A DNA stretch of 64,000 nucleotides from contig CM028330.1 of the NCBI GenBank assembly GCA_016647705.1, positions 50,518,897 to 50,582,896 on the forward strand, written 5' to 3'. Below are positions 22,084 to 34,039 of the stretch, in pieces. Below the pieces are notes generated by a model. The model searched no databases. It was given only the letters and a program-made list of their open reading frames with translations, and was not told where the DNA came from. Made by a program: the position numbers and the translations under genes. Numbering within the stretch: the first letter of the stretch is position 1; each line of letters starts with the position of its first letter. The stretch comes from Eucommia ulmoides (taxonomy: Eukaryota; Streptophyta; Magnoliopsida; Garryales; Eucommiaceae).

Positions 22084-25000
22084 ATGTCGATGTTGAGGCG
22101 GAGAAAGGGTGGAGAGTCCAAGAGACCAGCAAATTCAGTGCATATAATTGATAAAGAAGACGACAAGAGGGATGCGAAGAGTAACCACGAAGAGTATGAT
22201 GTGAAAGTGAGCAAGCAGTTGAAAAAGTACAGTTGCGTTGATAGTTGTTGCTGGTTGATTGGGTGCATATGTTCGATTTGGTGGTTTCTGCTGTTTCTGT
22301 ACAATGCCATGCCGGCTTCGTTTCCTCAGTACGTTACAGAGGCGATCACCGGGCCGTTGCCGGACCCGCCGGGGGTGAAATTGCTCAAGGAAGGGTTGAA
22401 GGCGAAGCACCCGGTGGTGTTCGTGCCGGGAATTGTGACGGGAGGGCTTGAGCTGTGGGAAGGGCACCAGTGTGCGGAGGGGCTTTTTCGAAAGAGGCTC
22501 TGGGGGGGTACATTTGGTGAAGTATACAAGAGGTAACGATCGTTTTCCCATTTTTTTCCCTGATCATTTTCGAGGATTATCTTGGGTTTAGCTAATTAAA
22601 ATGGTGTTGAAATGGTTTGATTTTGGGATGATTATATGGTTTCTTCAATTTTCAAATTGTGATTTGAAATTTCCCCTGTATTTTTGTTGATATTGAAATG
22701 CATTAAATCGACAATTGAGTGGATTTGAAATCACGCTTTCTCGCAAAGCTTTGACTGAAATGTAGTAGGGTTTCTAGTTTCTGCAATAATTGTGAGTTGG
22801 TGGCTGATATAATGAGATTGGTAGGTGATGTATTCTTCTGTAAATGGAAGAGTGGGTGATCAAACGTAAGTAATGATATTCTATATGTATGTTATGGACC
22901 ACAAAAAGGCATCAGTATTTAAGTAGTAAAGAGACTGTAATAAATGATAAAAGCAAATTGGAAAGAAAGGGCTCTTATGAAAACGATTGTGAATGAATCC
23001 ATCCAATTTACTAATTCTTGGGCTCTTGTTTTTGTTTTTTGGGTCTTTATGACTTTGGCCGAAGACAGATTGTACCTAAATGTGGGTTGTATAAACAATG
23101 CTCATTTCATGGAAGACGAAAGAACCAATTTAGCATATTCATCTTGTTCTACATTTGTTCATGTTCATTTTATGCTGACCTAGGATCGTTGTTTCCCTAT
23201 TTCTGTTTCAATCAATCTATCTACTTTGGGCCTACTCCCCTATGAAAGGAAAATTGTGCTGTTATTGGAACGATTTAAAGCACCAACTATTATGATGTGC
23301 GTTTGAATCAGCAAATTTTGCCAAAACCTTAAAACGCAGACTGAGGGTTTAAAATATGTCTTCTTGTCCAGCAGCAGATGCAGAAAAATAAAGCATAATT
23401 TTTTTGAACGGTTATATGCAATTTGCCTTTTCATCACCTAAATCACATATGATATGAAGCCCCAAAACATCAATTTTTCGCATGTCTCACCCTAATTTTG
23501 TCAATATGGCCTCACTACTGAATCCTGATTTTTACAGTGTCAACAGAAAACTATATCTAGGGTGCTCTCTCCAATCATATCATGCTATTAGGCTTGAGTT
23601 ATGTTTGAGTTGGATTATCCATATGCGATGAATTCTTGAGTTTAGAGATTTAAAGCAGTTCACTGCTTATGGTGGGAGTGGACCATTTGATCCGCAACTT
23701 GATTGCTCGCAAGTAATTGATTTTAAGACCGTGACTTGACAAAAAATGTATGAACTTATCGGTTAGTCTATGCTCTATATTCTCTATGGTTGCCTGAGAG
23801 CTGCTGGCAATCCTTTTACATGTTAGCTTCACTTGGTCTCCTGAATTATACTTATGTTGTTTTAATCACAATTACCCTTTCTCATTCTTGGAGGTTCTCT
23901 AGTTGAATTTTACATTTTGATACCACTGGTATAATTAACTGGTGACGGTGTTTCTTGCTTCATGTTCATTATGTTATGCAGACCCTTATGCTGGGTTGAG
24001 CACATGTCACTGAATAATGAAACCGGACTAGATCCTTCTGGTATAAGAATTAGACCTGTATCAGGACTTGTGGCAGCTGATTACTTTGCACCAGGCTATT
24101 TTGTGTGGGCAGTTTTAATTGCTAATTTGGCCCGTATTGGATATGAAGAGAAAAACATGTACATGGCGGCATATGATTGGAGACTTTCATTTCAGAATAC
24201 TGAGGTATTTGTTAGTAATATAAACTTATGCTTGACAGCCTTCTTTTTATTTTCTTTCTATGTTAATATGAATTGTTCCATACTTCCACATCAGTTATCT
24301 CCTTGCAATTTTAAACATTGATCGTGATAAGCATATGCTTGATACGACCGTTATTTACCCATTAATAAAACACTCTTATATTTATCTGTTTTTGCCCATT
24401 CTTTTGGAGACAGAAACCACATTAGCCACCCAATTTCAGATTAATACAGAATTTATTATCAAACTCAAGATTCATATATTATTTATTAAGATTAAGCCAA
24501 ATTTTTGTAAGTAAACGGCTTCTCAGGTAACTTTTTTTTGTCTTCCAAATTAATAGAGGTTCCTTCCAAATTTTTCATTTTGAAGAATAGTTTCCCCATA
24601 TATAGGATTTGATAAGACTCGTTTAAAAAATTCTTAGTAAGAGTCTTAGATTATTGGGCCTTTGATCTCGAACTTTAATATTCTACTTTCTCAAGTTAAT
24701 AGTATTTTGCAAATTGAAATGGCCAGGTACGTGATCAAACACTAAGCAGGATAAAAAGTAATATAGAACTAATGGTAGCTACAAGTGGGGGGAAAAAGGT
24801 GGTTGTCATTCCACATTCCATGGGCGTGCTCTACTTTTTGCACTTCATGAAATGGGTAGAGGCACCAGCCCCAATGGGTGGTGGAGGTGGATCAGATTGG
24901 TGCGCGAAGCATCTGAAGGCCATAATGAATATTGGAGGACCATTTTTGGGTGTTCCAAAAGCAGTCTCAGGGTTATTCTCTGCTGAAGCCAAGGATATAG

Positions 25001-28000
25001 CTGTTGCCAGGTTTTTCTTCCAACTACTCTGAGTGACATACTTGATTTATTACTATGACTTGCCCCTTTCTAATGTCTGACAATCCCATGTGGAACGAGG
25101 TTTTACATGGTAATTACTCCGATATTATTAACGAGTTTGGTGCAATTGCCAAAGTCACTTGAAAAGTAAATGAGATAATTGTTTAAAAGACCTAATTAGG
25201 CACACTAATCAATTGTTAAACCTATTATAAATTTTACTTGAGACATAATCCTGCCTTTTTCTTTAAAATGTGCTTTAATTCCATGCTTGCTTCTAAAATG
25301 TGTGTTTAGTCCTGCACTTTTGAAGTGTGTGTTAGAGGGCAAAAGGTGGGACTAAGAACTCAAGTTATTTTATACTCGGATTTTTTTTTTTTTTAATTAA
25401 TGTGTTTGTTATAGGAACTCCAAATAAGAATCCCAGAGTAAAATGGGGAAATTGAAAACTCTACGGTCATATAGCATGACAAAGAACCGCTGCTTTTTTT
25501 CCCCCCTCTTTTTTTTCTTTTTTTCTTTTTTCCCTCTAGTAAAAAGTAGGTCCATCAACATGAAGACATGAGTTAGAGTATGTCACTGAAATCTATGGCA
25601 CAAGCAGATTCACGTAGTCGTCCCTATGTAAATGGGACAACAGTTTTATTGTTGTTGTACTCTTTTTGTTTATCGGAAGTTGTCATGTTCAAGTATGCCA
25701 CATGCCAAATACCGAAGGAAAGTTTTTTTTTCATGAAAACATATTACTTGTTCAAGAATTGAGATCTTCCCTTAGAGGGTCCTGGCTTCAGATTTTTCGG
25801 TGATCTCTGGTGTACATTGCACCAATTAATTTTGGTTGATGAATTTCAATGAACTTTAAAATTCATCACGTTTGGTTTCATTTTCTGTCTTTCAACAAAT
25901 CTCCTCTTGCAGGGCTATTGCACCAGGTGTTTTAGATATGGATGTATTTGGTTTTCAAACTTTACAACATGTTATGCGGATGACACGAACATGGGATTCA
26001 ACAATGTCTATGATACCAAAAGGTGGGGATACCATCTGGGGCGACCTTGACTGGTCACCGGAGGAAGGCTATGAATGCAATGGAAAAAGGCTGAAGAACA
26101 ATGATACTCGGGCTCAGGGTCAGACAGCAGACCAAAATGGGGAAGAAACTTTGACTAATGCAAGTCATGTTAATTTTGGAAGAATTATATCTTTTGGGAA
26201 GGATGTAGCTAAGATGCATTCGTCAACAATAGAGAGGGTTGATTTCAGGGTAATAGTTGACTACCATTTGGTCTCTCTCTCTCTCTATCTCTATCTGTGT
26301 GTGTGTGTGTGTGTGTGTGTATTTGTGTTTCTTGAATTCAAAATGGAAGCCAGAACCACGTTTCTTATTTTCCAATGAAGCCGCACCTCCTGTTAATTTA
26401 TGTGCAACTTTGTTAACATCGACGAAATGTTCCTTCTAATTTTTGAGTTGTAGTTCAATGACTAATCATATCCAGCATAGGCTTCTAGATAATTTTCCAC
26501 CCATATTTTTTTAATATCGTTCTGTTTCGTGCTTCGTACACAATTCATGATTTCTTAGCCAATTCATATTTTGTCTTTTCATTTCTATATTATGCTTCGA
26601 GTTTGTATAAGATGCACGAAACTGAACTCTAAATGCGTTTAATGTAAGACATCTACATTCTCTTAATCACTTGCACATTAGTTTGTTATGATTATGCTGA
26701 GAGCACTTGCCTCATAGGAAACATAATAGTCCAGCTATTCGAAAATTATGCGTTAATCACTGCCTCAAATTCCATTAGTTCAGGCAAGAGGGTGTGCAGA
26801 TTGGGTTTTTGTTTTTTATGCATGTAGGTCTGCTGTTCTCAAGCAAAGTATAATAATTCATTGTTGCTTTCATGTAGTATATGGTTTATGGCATCGGGTT
26901 GAGCTTGTAGATGTTTGCGCTTTTCATGTATGTTCTGTCAAAATTTAGCAAAAAGATGTGTAGTTACTTTTAGAATTTTAGGCTAAGGGTTCTTCTTGTG
27001 CTCTTTCTCTAGGGTGCTGTGAAGGGTAATAACCTTGCAAACACAACCTGTCGTGATGTGTGGACAGAGTACCATGATATGGGTGTTGGCGGTATCAATG
27101 CAGTTGCAGATTACAAAGTGTACACTGCTGGATCACTTTTGGATCTTCTTCATTTTGTTGCTCCCAAGATGATGAAGCGTGGTGATGCTCATTTTTCATA
27201 CGGAATTGCTGACGATTTGGATGACGAGAAATATGGGCATTATAAATATTGGTCTAACCCTTTGGAAACAAAGTAAGTTTCAATCTACCTCATTTCATAG
27301 TCCACGTTACCATTTTCTTGGCATTTCCTTCATCTACTGGATTTTCTTTTCTCCTTTTCGTGGTTTTGTTTGGTTCTCAAGTAGTGCAGTGGAAGGGAAA
27401 GTAAGAATAGGACAGTGGGCGAGTAACTGAATTCAAGGAACATAAGTATGGTCTTTTTTAGTCTCTCTGTTCCTGTTCCCATTAACTTGGTACAGAAACA
27501 GAAATTTGGAAACAAGTCCGTTTGGTTAGGTGGCGTTTGGTAACCGTTTCTGTTTCAATTCCAGCGGTGGGATGGGAATGGGATGGAAATTTTGTTTTCT
27601 TTTTGGGAGTAGAATTGCGTTTGGTAACGATAATTTTTTTTTTGTTTTGGGAAGAGAATTGTGTTTGGTAACGATTTTATCCTAATTTTTTTTTTTTTTT
27701 TTTTTTTTTTCTCTTTTCAGTTTTGGCCTTACGGCGGTGGCGCCGTCGCCGGCCGGCCGGCGACAGTTCTCCGGCGTCGGAGACGGCGGTGCTCCCGCCG
27801 GCGATGACCGGACGGCGGTGGCGCCGTCGCCGGCGACTGCCGAAAGTGGCCGGAAAAATTCCGGCCGGACGGTGGCGCCGTCGCCGGCGACTGCCGGAAG
27901 TGGCCGGAAAAAATCCGGCCGGACGGTGACCGGCGACGGTCGCCGGAGATGACCGGCGGCGGCGGTCGTCGGCGGCGTCGGCGGCGGTCGGTGGCGGGGG

Positions 28001-29285
28001 GCGGTGGTCGGCCGGTGGGTAAATAGTGATCATTGGTTTTGGGAATGGAATGGGAATAATGAGAAACAACTTTTTTTTGTTTCTCATTTCTTAAGAAAAA
28101 AGTGGACACAATTCTCAAATGGGAATGAAATGGAAACGGAAACAAAAATTACCAAACGCTATTCCCAAACAGAATTCCCAAAAATCTGGGAATGGAATGG
28201 GATGGAAATGGTTACCAAACGGGGCCTTAGGTTCTCAATTTTCTGGGAACCTAAACAGAAATCTGGGAATGCAAACAGTAAACAAAGGGGGCCTTCATTT
28301 TCATGTTTTATGGGTTTCCTCTGAAGTTGCAAGAAAACATAAGAATGAAAAAGAAAACTTTCCCTTCCTTCCCATTTGTACAAAAAAAAAAGTAATGTTT
28401 GTTTCCCTTTGTTCAATAGATCTGGAATTCGGAACTTGAGTGTTTGGATAGGAAATTTGATAAATTCCAAAAATTTAGGAACAATAGGATTTTGAATTTT
28501 ATAATGCCATCATTTACAAATTCATTGTTTGGGTTTTTATATCTTTTCAAAGTGAAATTTTACCCTGAGATGGAAAGGTATACCTCATTCAGAAAGATCT
28601 ACATAAAACACCTCTTTAGGAGGTATTTGGAGACGTCATCCCCCTTAAATCCCATTTTGAGATTCCAAGGAAACTTACAAATTCTTTTCTGAAGTAGGCA
28701 AAAATAAAAATGTAACTTAAAATTTCAAAAATCCCTTATTAAAAAGCTCAAATCCTCTCCCAAAATCTTTCAACCCCTAAGTTATGTTTTTTCTTTTGCA
28801 GATTACCAAATGCTCCATCCATGGAGATCTTTTCAATGTATGGAGTTGGAGTACCCACTGAAAGAGCATATGTTTACAAGGTCAGTCCCGCTTCCGAGTG
28901 CTATATTCCCTTCCAAATCGATACCTCAGCCGAGGGTGGAAATGAGGGCACCTGTTTAAAAGGCGGAGTGTTTTCAGTCAACGGAGACGAAACTGTTCCC
29001 GTTCTGAGCGCCGGTTTCATGTCTGCAAAAGCTTGGAGAGGGAAAACTCGATTCAATCCCTCAGGCATTCGCACTTACAATAGAGAATATAATCATGCAC
29101 CTCCTGTTACCCTTTTGGAAGGCAGGGGAACACAGAGTGGTGCTCATGTTGATATAATGGGGAACTTTGCACTGATTGAAGACATTATAAGGGTGGCAGC
29201 TGGGGCTACTGGAGAAGATTTAGGTGGAGATCAAGTTCATTCGGATATTTTCAAGTGGTCTGAGAGGATTAAGCTGCGACTCTAG
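22084..29285 (+). CDS. PDAT1: Phospholipid:diacylglycerol acyltransferase (PDAT1-type), six coding exons
   Basis: Exons: 22084-22532, 23982-24204, 24727-25010, 25913-26249, 27013-27272, 28802-29285. They join in frame to 678 residues, close to the usual plant PDAT1 length (about 670). The enzyme moves a fatty acid from a phospholipid to diacylglycerol, giving triacylglycerol and lysophospholipid at the endoplasmic reticulum. Seen: a basic, charged N-terminus; one membrane segment at about 52-74 (CCWLIGCICSIWWFLLFLY); VPGIVTGGLELWEG at 114-127 (lid/oxyanion area of the LCAT-like fold); YDWR; nucleophile PHSMG with Ser255; GDETVP with Asp580; SGAHVD with His633, the expected triad. The first ATG, 22084, gives the usual N-terminus; an ATG two codons on is also possible. 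No stops or shifts were found, so it is probably functional. The retrotransposon 0.7 kb upstream may influence it. Weakest point: expression is unproven. Confidence 0.95.
22533..23981 (+). other. PDAT intron 1
   Basis: 1449 bases, gtaacg...atgcag, interrupting an arginine codon after base 2. T-rich as usual for plant introns. No transposon recognised. ORFs of 60-79 codons in it are chance. Introns 2 (24205-24726) and 3 (25011-25912) are likewise free of recognisable elements. Confidence 0.93.
26250..27012 (+). other. PDAT intron 4 with TC/TG microsatellite
   Basis: Begins gtaata and ends ctctag; phase 0. At about 26270-26322 it has a TC run passing into a TG run, a likely length polymorphism between individuals. 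The ORF extending from exon 4 into it (to 26378) is intron read-through. Confidence 0.92.
27529..28226. mobile_element. Tourist-like MITE in PDAT intron 5
   Basis: Terminal inverted repeats GGTGGCGTTTGGTAACC and GGTTACCAAACGGGGCC, flanked by TTA on both sides (27526-27528 and 28227-28229). 698 bases. It is the same family as 14330-14993. The core 27720-28020 is extremely GC-rich and contains a tandem repeat. Sequence just outside (27460-27525 and 28230-28293) also looks MITE-like, ending AACAAAGGGGGCC, so this copy may sit inside an older relative. Intron 5 spans 27273-28801; the splice sites are untouched. Confidence 0.93.
27811..27921. repeat. GC-rich tandem repeat, about 54-bp unit, in the MITE core
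   Basis: Two units (27811-27867 and 27868-27921), each reading GACGG..GGCGCCGTCGCCG... through GTGGCCGGAAAA to TCCGGCCG. They differ by a 3-base indel and a few changes. A shorter related piece precedes them. Both strands show ORFs (60-138 codons) only because stops are rare in such GC-rich DNA. Confidence 0.85.
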
Positions 29286-29413
29286 ATACCATTTGGTAAG
29301 TTTATTTATTGATTTTTTAAGTTACTCATATATAGTTGCATTGGTTTTTTGGTATTAGGATTATGGAAATAGCATGTAACCCAGTGTTACGCCTTCTTTA
29401 ATTGAGTAGCTGA

Positions 29414-29777
29414 GGTGCTGTTTGGTTAGTGTTTCTGTTTCTATTGCCAGAAAAACAGAAATAAAAACAATTGTTTTGTTTCTGGTTTTTTAGAATTAAC
29501 TTTTTGTGAATGGAACAGAAACATATATGCTGTTTGTTTAGTGTTTCTGTTCCGAGAATAGAAATAGAAATTCCCATATTTTGAGGACGACAGAATATAG
29601 TTTTTCCCAGATTTTTGTTTCTGTTCTAATTTTTATGGGAACAGAAACAAAAATATGAGGTAAAAAACACTAAAAAAGTGCCACCATGTATATATTTCCC
29701 TGACTTTGTTCTATTTCTTTTTTGGAACAAGAACAAAAAAGAAAAAATAGAAACATAAACGCTAACCAAACGGCACC
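29414..29777. mobile_element. Tourist-like MITE, copy 1 behind PDAT
   Basis: The left end GGTGCTGTTTGGTTAGTGTT and the right end AACGCTAACCAAACGGCACC form a clear terminal inverted repeat. The interior repeats TTTCTGTTCC/GGAACAGAAA in both orientations. No clean 3-bp duplication was found. Related to, but distinct from, the GGTGGCGTTTGGTAACC family. Confidence 0.8.
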
Positions 29778-29805
29778 CAACTCACACCTGGATATGCTTG
29801 AATTT

Positions 29806-29855
29806 TAGGTATCTTTAAGTGGTCCGAAAGGATTAAGCTCAACTCTAGATTTCGT
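29806..29855 (+). pseudogene. Duplicated last codons of PDAT
   Basis: About 44 bases repeat the end of the PDAT coding sequence (29240-29287): the frame reads IFKWSERIKL, as in the real gene, then loses one base so that the stop is read past. It is preceded by TGAATTTTAG, which looks like a splice acceptor. The following 180 bases also match what follows the real stop. The real donor GTAAGT is ATGAGT in the copy. It is a relic, unless used as an alternative last exon. Confidence 0.8.
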
Positions 29856-30034
29856 CACATGAGTTATTTATTGAAGCATTTTAATTAATAGATCTTATAT
29901 ATTTGTATATGCCGTTGTCCTTTAGGGTGACTATAACATAACATGACAATTACGATGTTGTTTTTTATGCATTTGAATAAGGGAGTAGATTGCATATAAG
30001 CCAATATTATTGCCTTGTTCAAGTGAGTAGTTGA

Positions 30035-30352
30035 GGTGTTGTTTGGTTAGTTTATTTGTTTCTGTTCTCAGATTTTTAGAATAATTTTTTTGGACACAGC
30101 AGATACATAGCTGCTGTTTGTGTAATGTTTCTACTGCCAGAACAGAAACAGAAATATGGGAGCAAAATAAAGTTCCTGTTATGTTCTCAGATTTTAGAAC
30201 AAATTCCTGGAAACAGAACAAAAATTTTCCCAGATTTTTTTTTTTCAATTTGTTCCTTGTTTTCTGGGCACAAAAACAGAAAATTGAGAACAAAAATAGT
30301 AAACAAACTCCATCTTATTTTTGTGTCTGTTTTTCTGTTTTTGTTCTGTTTT

Positions 30353-30383
<31 letters not shown>

Positions 30384-30440
30384 GGTGGGTGGTTGTGGAC
30401 ATAAACAAAAATTAGACGAAACCACTAACCAAACGCCACC
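30035..30440. mobile_element. Tourist-like MITE, copy 2 behind PDAT
   Basis: Left end GGTGTTGTTTGGTTAG, right end CTAACCAAACGCCACC. It sits behind the duplicated gene end at the place corresponding to the MITE at 29414-29777 and probably came with that duplication. It contains a poly-T then poly-G run (about 30348-30385), where the sequence may be unreliable. Confidence 0.75.
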
Positions 30441-30660
30441 TATCTACCCAACACTCAGCCAATACATTTAGACATGCGGCCTAGCTCTGTGCACATTAGT
30501 TTCATTGCTTTTCTTGGTCAAAACTATTAGGATAGAGGATAGGGTGAGGATGGGGTTACTTATTGCAAATGTACAAGGAAAATAAATATAATAATTCTAA
30601 TAAAAACATGAACATGACAGCACTTCATGAGTTGTTTTACCCTCTCGGTTTCGGCCCTAT

Positions 30661-30686
30661 ATATATATATATATATATATATATTT
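30661..30686. repeat. TA microsatellite in the 3'UTR intron
   Basis: Thirteen TA units, about 90 bases before the predicted acceptor. Confidence 0.85.
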
Positions 30687-30773
30687 CATCCTTTTCTGCT
30701 GTGTAGGAGTGTATGCTTACTGAGTTACCTTTTGGCTGAAATATATGCTACTAACAGATTTTTGTCCATGCAG

Positions 30774-30970
30774 AGAGCTTCATGCTGTTGGACATGGCAA
30801 AAAGAGGGTTCATCAAGGTTGGTGTTGTTTGTGCTGTACATGTATTTGTAAATAGTATGGGGAAAGCTTGAAAATTAGCATCCCATGGTTTACCCGTGCT
30901 AGTGTGCTATTTTTGGGGTGCCATCATTCAAGTTATCCACAAATTTTGCCCAATTCATTTTTATTCATTT
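30774..30970 (+). other. Predicted last, non-coding exon of PDAT
   Basis: Begins AGAGCTTCATGCTG after the predicted acceptor. It contains TTTGTGCTGTACATG and TTTGTAAATAG, typical of plant polyadenylation regions (about 30825-30855). The end is not defined by sequence; beyond about 30970 the DNA is AT-rich and unassigned up to 31326. Confidence 0.4.
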
Positions 30971-31326
30971 ATTTTTAATGGAAGATGCTTGCACAAGTTA
31001 AGTGATCATGTGTTGTCTAACCCGAGAATGGTAGCCTAGTAGTTATCTAGTATGTCTCCCAGTGAGAGGTTTAATATTTAAGACTCCGGCCCCCAACATT
31101 TGTAACCAAAATAAAAAAGTGATCATGTGTTGTCTCTTTGGGATCACGACCTTTTGTTTTATACCACCAAATATGGAGACATCACAATCATATGTTTTAG
31201 TCTACTAATAATTGTTTAATTTCTCTTCAAAGGAAAGTAGACATTATTGAAAAGAAAAAAGTAATATGTTTGACATAATCTTAAATCTTATGATACTTAA
31301 TGATATTATCCCTTTATAATCCTAAG

Positions 31327-33921
31327 TGTTGGGGGGAAGTCAATGCTGTAGTGTGTGGTAAAATAGGAGAACAAAATCAAGAGGATAAAATAGAATCACT
31401 TCCAAGAGTTAAGAAAAATATAAGAGTAGCAAATCAAAAGAAATGATCAAATAAACCCACTTTATCAAAAGATGCACACATTGCAAAAGATGTGACGGTT
31501 TGATGTCACCTATTTTTTTTTTTAAAGGAATATTAAAAAAAAAAAAAATTAAAATTAAATACTAAACCTCTCTTTAGGAAAGCACAGATAATTGCAATTG
31601 TGAAAATAAATAGCCTTTATCCAGCACGTTCACATGAGTTGTACCAAAACAAATGAAATGCCCTCTCACACTTATTGATGGCCATAGGTCAATCAATAAT
31701 AATTCTATGGTTAAATTTCACTTCGTACCCATTAAGTTTGGGTGGGAGTGAATTTTGCCCCCATGAGGTTACAATTTTTTATTTTTTTAACTTGTCTCCT
31801 CTATTCACATCAATTTGTCCGATTAACTTCTTTTGGTCAATTTATTGCCCTAGTTAAACCATGCTCAATTTTGATTGATACAAAATACTTATTAAAGTGA
31901 ATTTTAATCGGACTCTATCTTTACAAGAGTAACAACTAGATCTCTTTTTCTTTTAAATATAACTATGAAATCCTTTCTCTTTTCCTAAAAGTAACATCGG
32001 GACCCCTATTGGATTTTTCCTCCCGATATACTCAATCACACTCACTCAGACCAATTACATTTAGGTTTGACTATAACCCCCCCCCCCCCCCAAAAAAAAA
32101 AAAAAAAAAAAAAAAAACAAACCAAACAAACAAACAAACTCATAAAGAGTTTTTACCAATACTTATAAAAATAAACTCATTTGATAGCACGAACTAGGTG
32201 ATAGAAGTGTTCACGATTCAATACATAAACAATTCAATGTTCGTATTTTTTTTTTTATAAATTTAGATTTTATCATAGTGGAGCATAGAATCACATTAAC
32301 CAGATAATTCAGATCGCTTTAAACTCAGAAAAAGATTTTCAATAAATAAGTTTTAGTGAATTCTTCAAGAAACAATTTTATCAAGTTCAAATTTGATTAT
32401 AAAAATTAATCTCAAAATAGAGTCACAATGATAAATCAAATAAGCACAATATTGAGCACAAAAGTTTGTCATAGAGAGAATCAACATTTAAACCAGAAAG
32501 ATCTCATCTAAATACTCGTACATTGATTTGAATTGAAGGCTCCGAATTCGATTTCACAAAAGATCTTCAATGTTTTCCTTAGAAAAACTTTCACAAATAT
32601 CTTCAAAAGTTTATTAGATTTTTCACAGATTTTCTACACAACTCTCTCTCTCTTTTGATTTTTGAATTCTCTCATTCTATCCTTCAAGATATTCAGAATT
32701 TTCAAGCTCAAGAACACAAAAACTATATCAAATATCTCTCCAAGTCTAATTTTAAATTAAAAACACATGTCTAAATATAGGTAAAATAAGAGATACATAT
32801 AACGGCTTTAGATTCAAGATCCCTAAATCTTCTTCCATAATCTCTTACCATTTAACTCAAAGCTTCAACATCTAGTTTGACTCTAAATATAGCTGAAACA
32901 TTTTCCAAATTCATGCCCAAAAACTTTCAAAGATTTAGAGAAAATAATAAGAAACAAAGTTTTATCGAAAATATTATGAAATCGTAAAGTTTGAGGACCA
33001 AATTGTTTTTTTTTAAAGTCCTTGATTTCTAATATGAAAAAATATTTCTGAATAATTACAATTATTGTAGACCATTAAAAAATTATTAGAACTATTACTC
33101 GTAAAAACCGAGGTAAATAGATCTTTGGAAAATGTTTAAGAAGGTTGAAAAATTAATGCAAATCAGTTGATTGTCTTGAATTTGGTTGACTGTTTAAAGA
33201 TCCTTCACAAGCTTTCTGGTCCTAAATCAATCGACCGTCCCTTTGATTAGTCAACCATTTTAAGGTCTTCTGGGAATATGTAATAACCAATCTACCATTT
33301 TCTTTGATCAGTTGATCGTTTTGCTTCTAATCTCAACATTTTGGGTCCCTGTTTCTAGCAGTCAACTGATACCCATTCAGTTAACCGTTTCATCTCAATT
33401 TTTAAGTTTTTCAGGTTTTCAAAATGCAATTATAACTAGTTGATTGAATTTTTAGGTTAGTTGACTGATTCTAACTATCTTAGGCTTTTTACCACATTTT
33501 AAGGCAAATTTTCAAGCATTCTTAAACGCATAATCACACACATAAATGCATATAAAATCAATTTGATGTGTAGTGAGTCATCTAGTCGGGTTATCAAATA
33601 TTTAGCAATATAAGTGTTGTTTTACCTTAATAACACAAAAAATATTTTGCTTCAAAATTGTCTCCATCATGTCTCTAATTGGCTTCCTCTTGATCATTCA
33701 TATTCATTTTCATTGTTTCTCATTTAATCAACTCATTATCTTGTCCACCATTGATCTTGACTAATATACTTTAAACATATCCCTAACACAATATTAGTCT
33801 AGATAAAATTCACATTAAGAATCTATCAAAGTTCAAGAATCCTTTAATTTGAAAATCTTTCAGTTGATTAAATGAAATAATTTCTAAGTACATGAAGAAC
33901 ATTAATTTAAAAAACAATGCA
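31327..33921 (-). mobile_element. Probable 3' LTR/UTR of a Ty1/copia element
   Basis: Lies directly behind the copia pol remnant (- strand). TGTTGGGGGG at 31327 could be the outer end. At 33921 the sequence CAATGCA is followed by a pyrimidine run, CGTCCCCTT, which on the - strand is a polypurine tract. Positions 33170-33480 repeat short GTTGACTG / TCGACC motifs as in the copia LTR at 40115. A poly-C/poly-A run is at 32079-32117. Both LTR edges are uncertain. Confidence 0.45.
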
Positions 33922-34039
33922 TCCGTCCCCTTATATGCAACTTTTAAATAATGAAAAATCTATGCAAATTTATAAACCAGTTTTTGATGATGGTCATATG
34001 CTAACTATTCTATACAAACATCATTGTGTCTAGCCCTCT

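Larger units (their letters stand above)
29296..30773 (+). other. Predicted 3'UTR intron of PDAT
   Basis: Ten bases behind the stop codon lies a strong donor, TTTG|GTAAGTTT (GT at 29296). A matching acceptor is TTTTGTCCATGCAG at 30760-30773, with a good branch site TACTAAC at about 30748. The intron would be 1478 bases and contains two MITEs and a copy of the gene end. A junction only 10 bases behind the stop should not trigger nonsense-mediated decay. This is inferred from splice consensus alone. Confidence 0.6.

Noticed and set aside
22135..22551. 138-codon ORF opposite to PDAT exon 1
   Set aside because: It is the reverse of a well-supported exon and has no motif of its own.
27677..28145. 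ORFs of 68-138 codons on both strands in PDAT intron 5
   Set aside because: GC-rich tandem repeat inside a MITE; open frames on both strands at once show composition, not coding.
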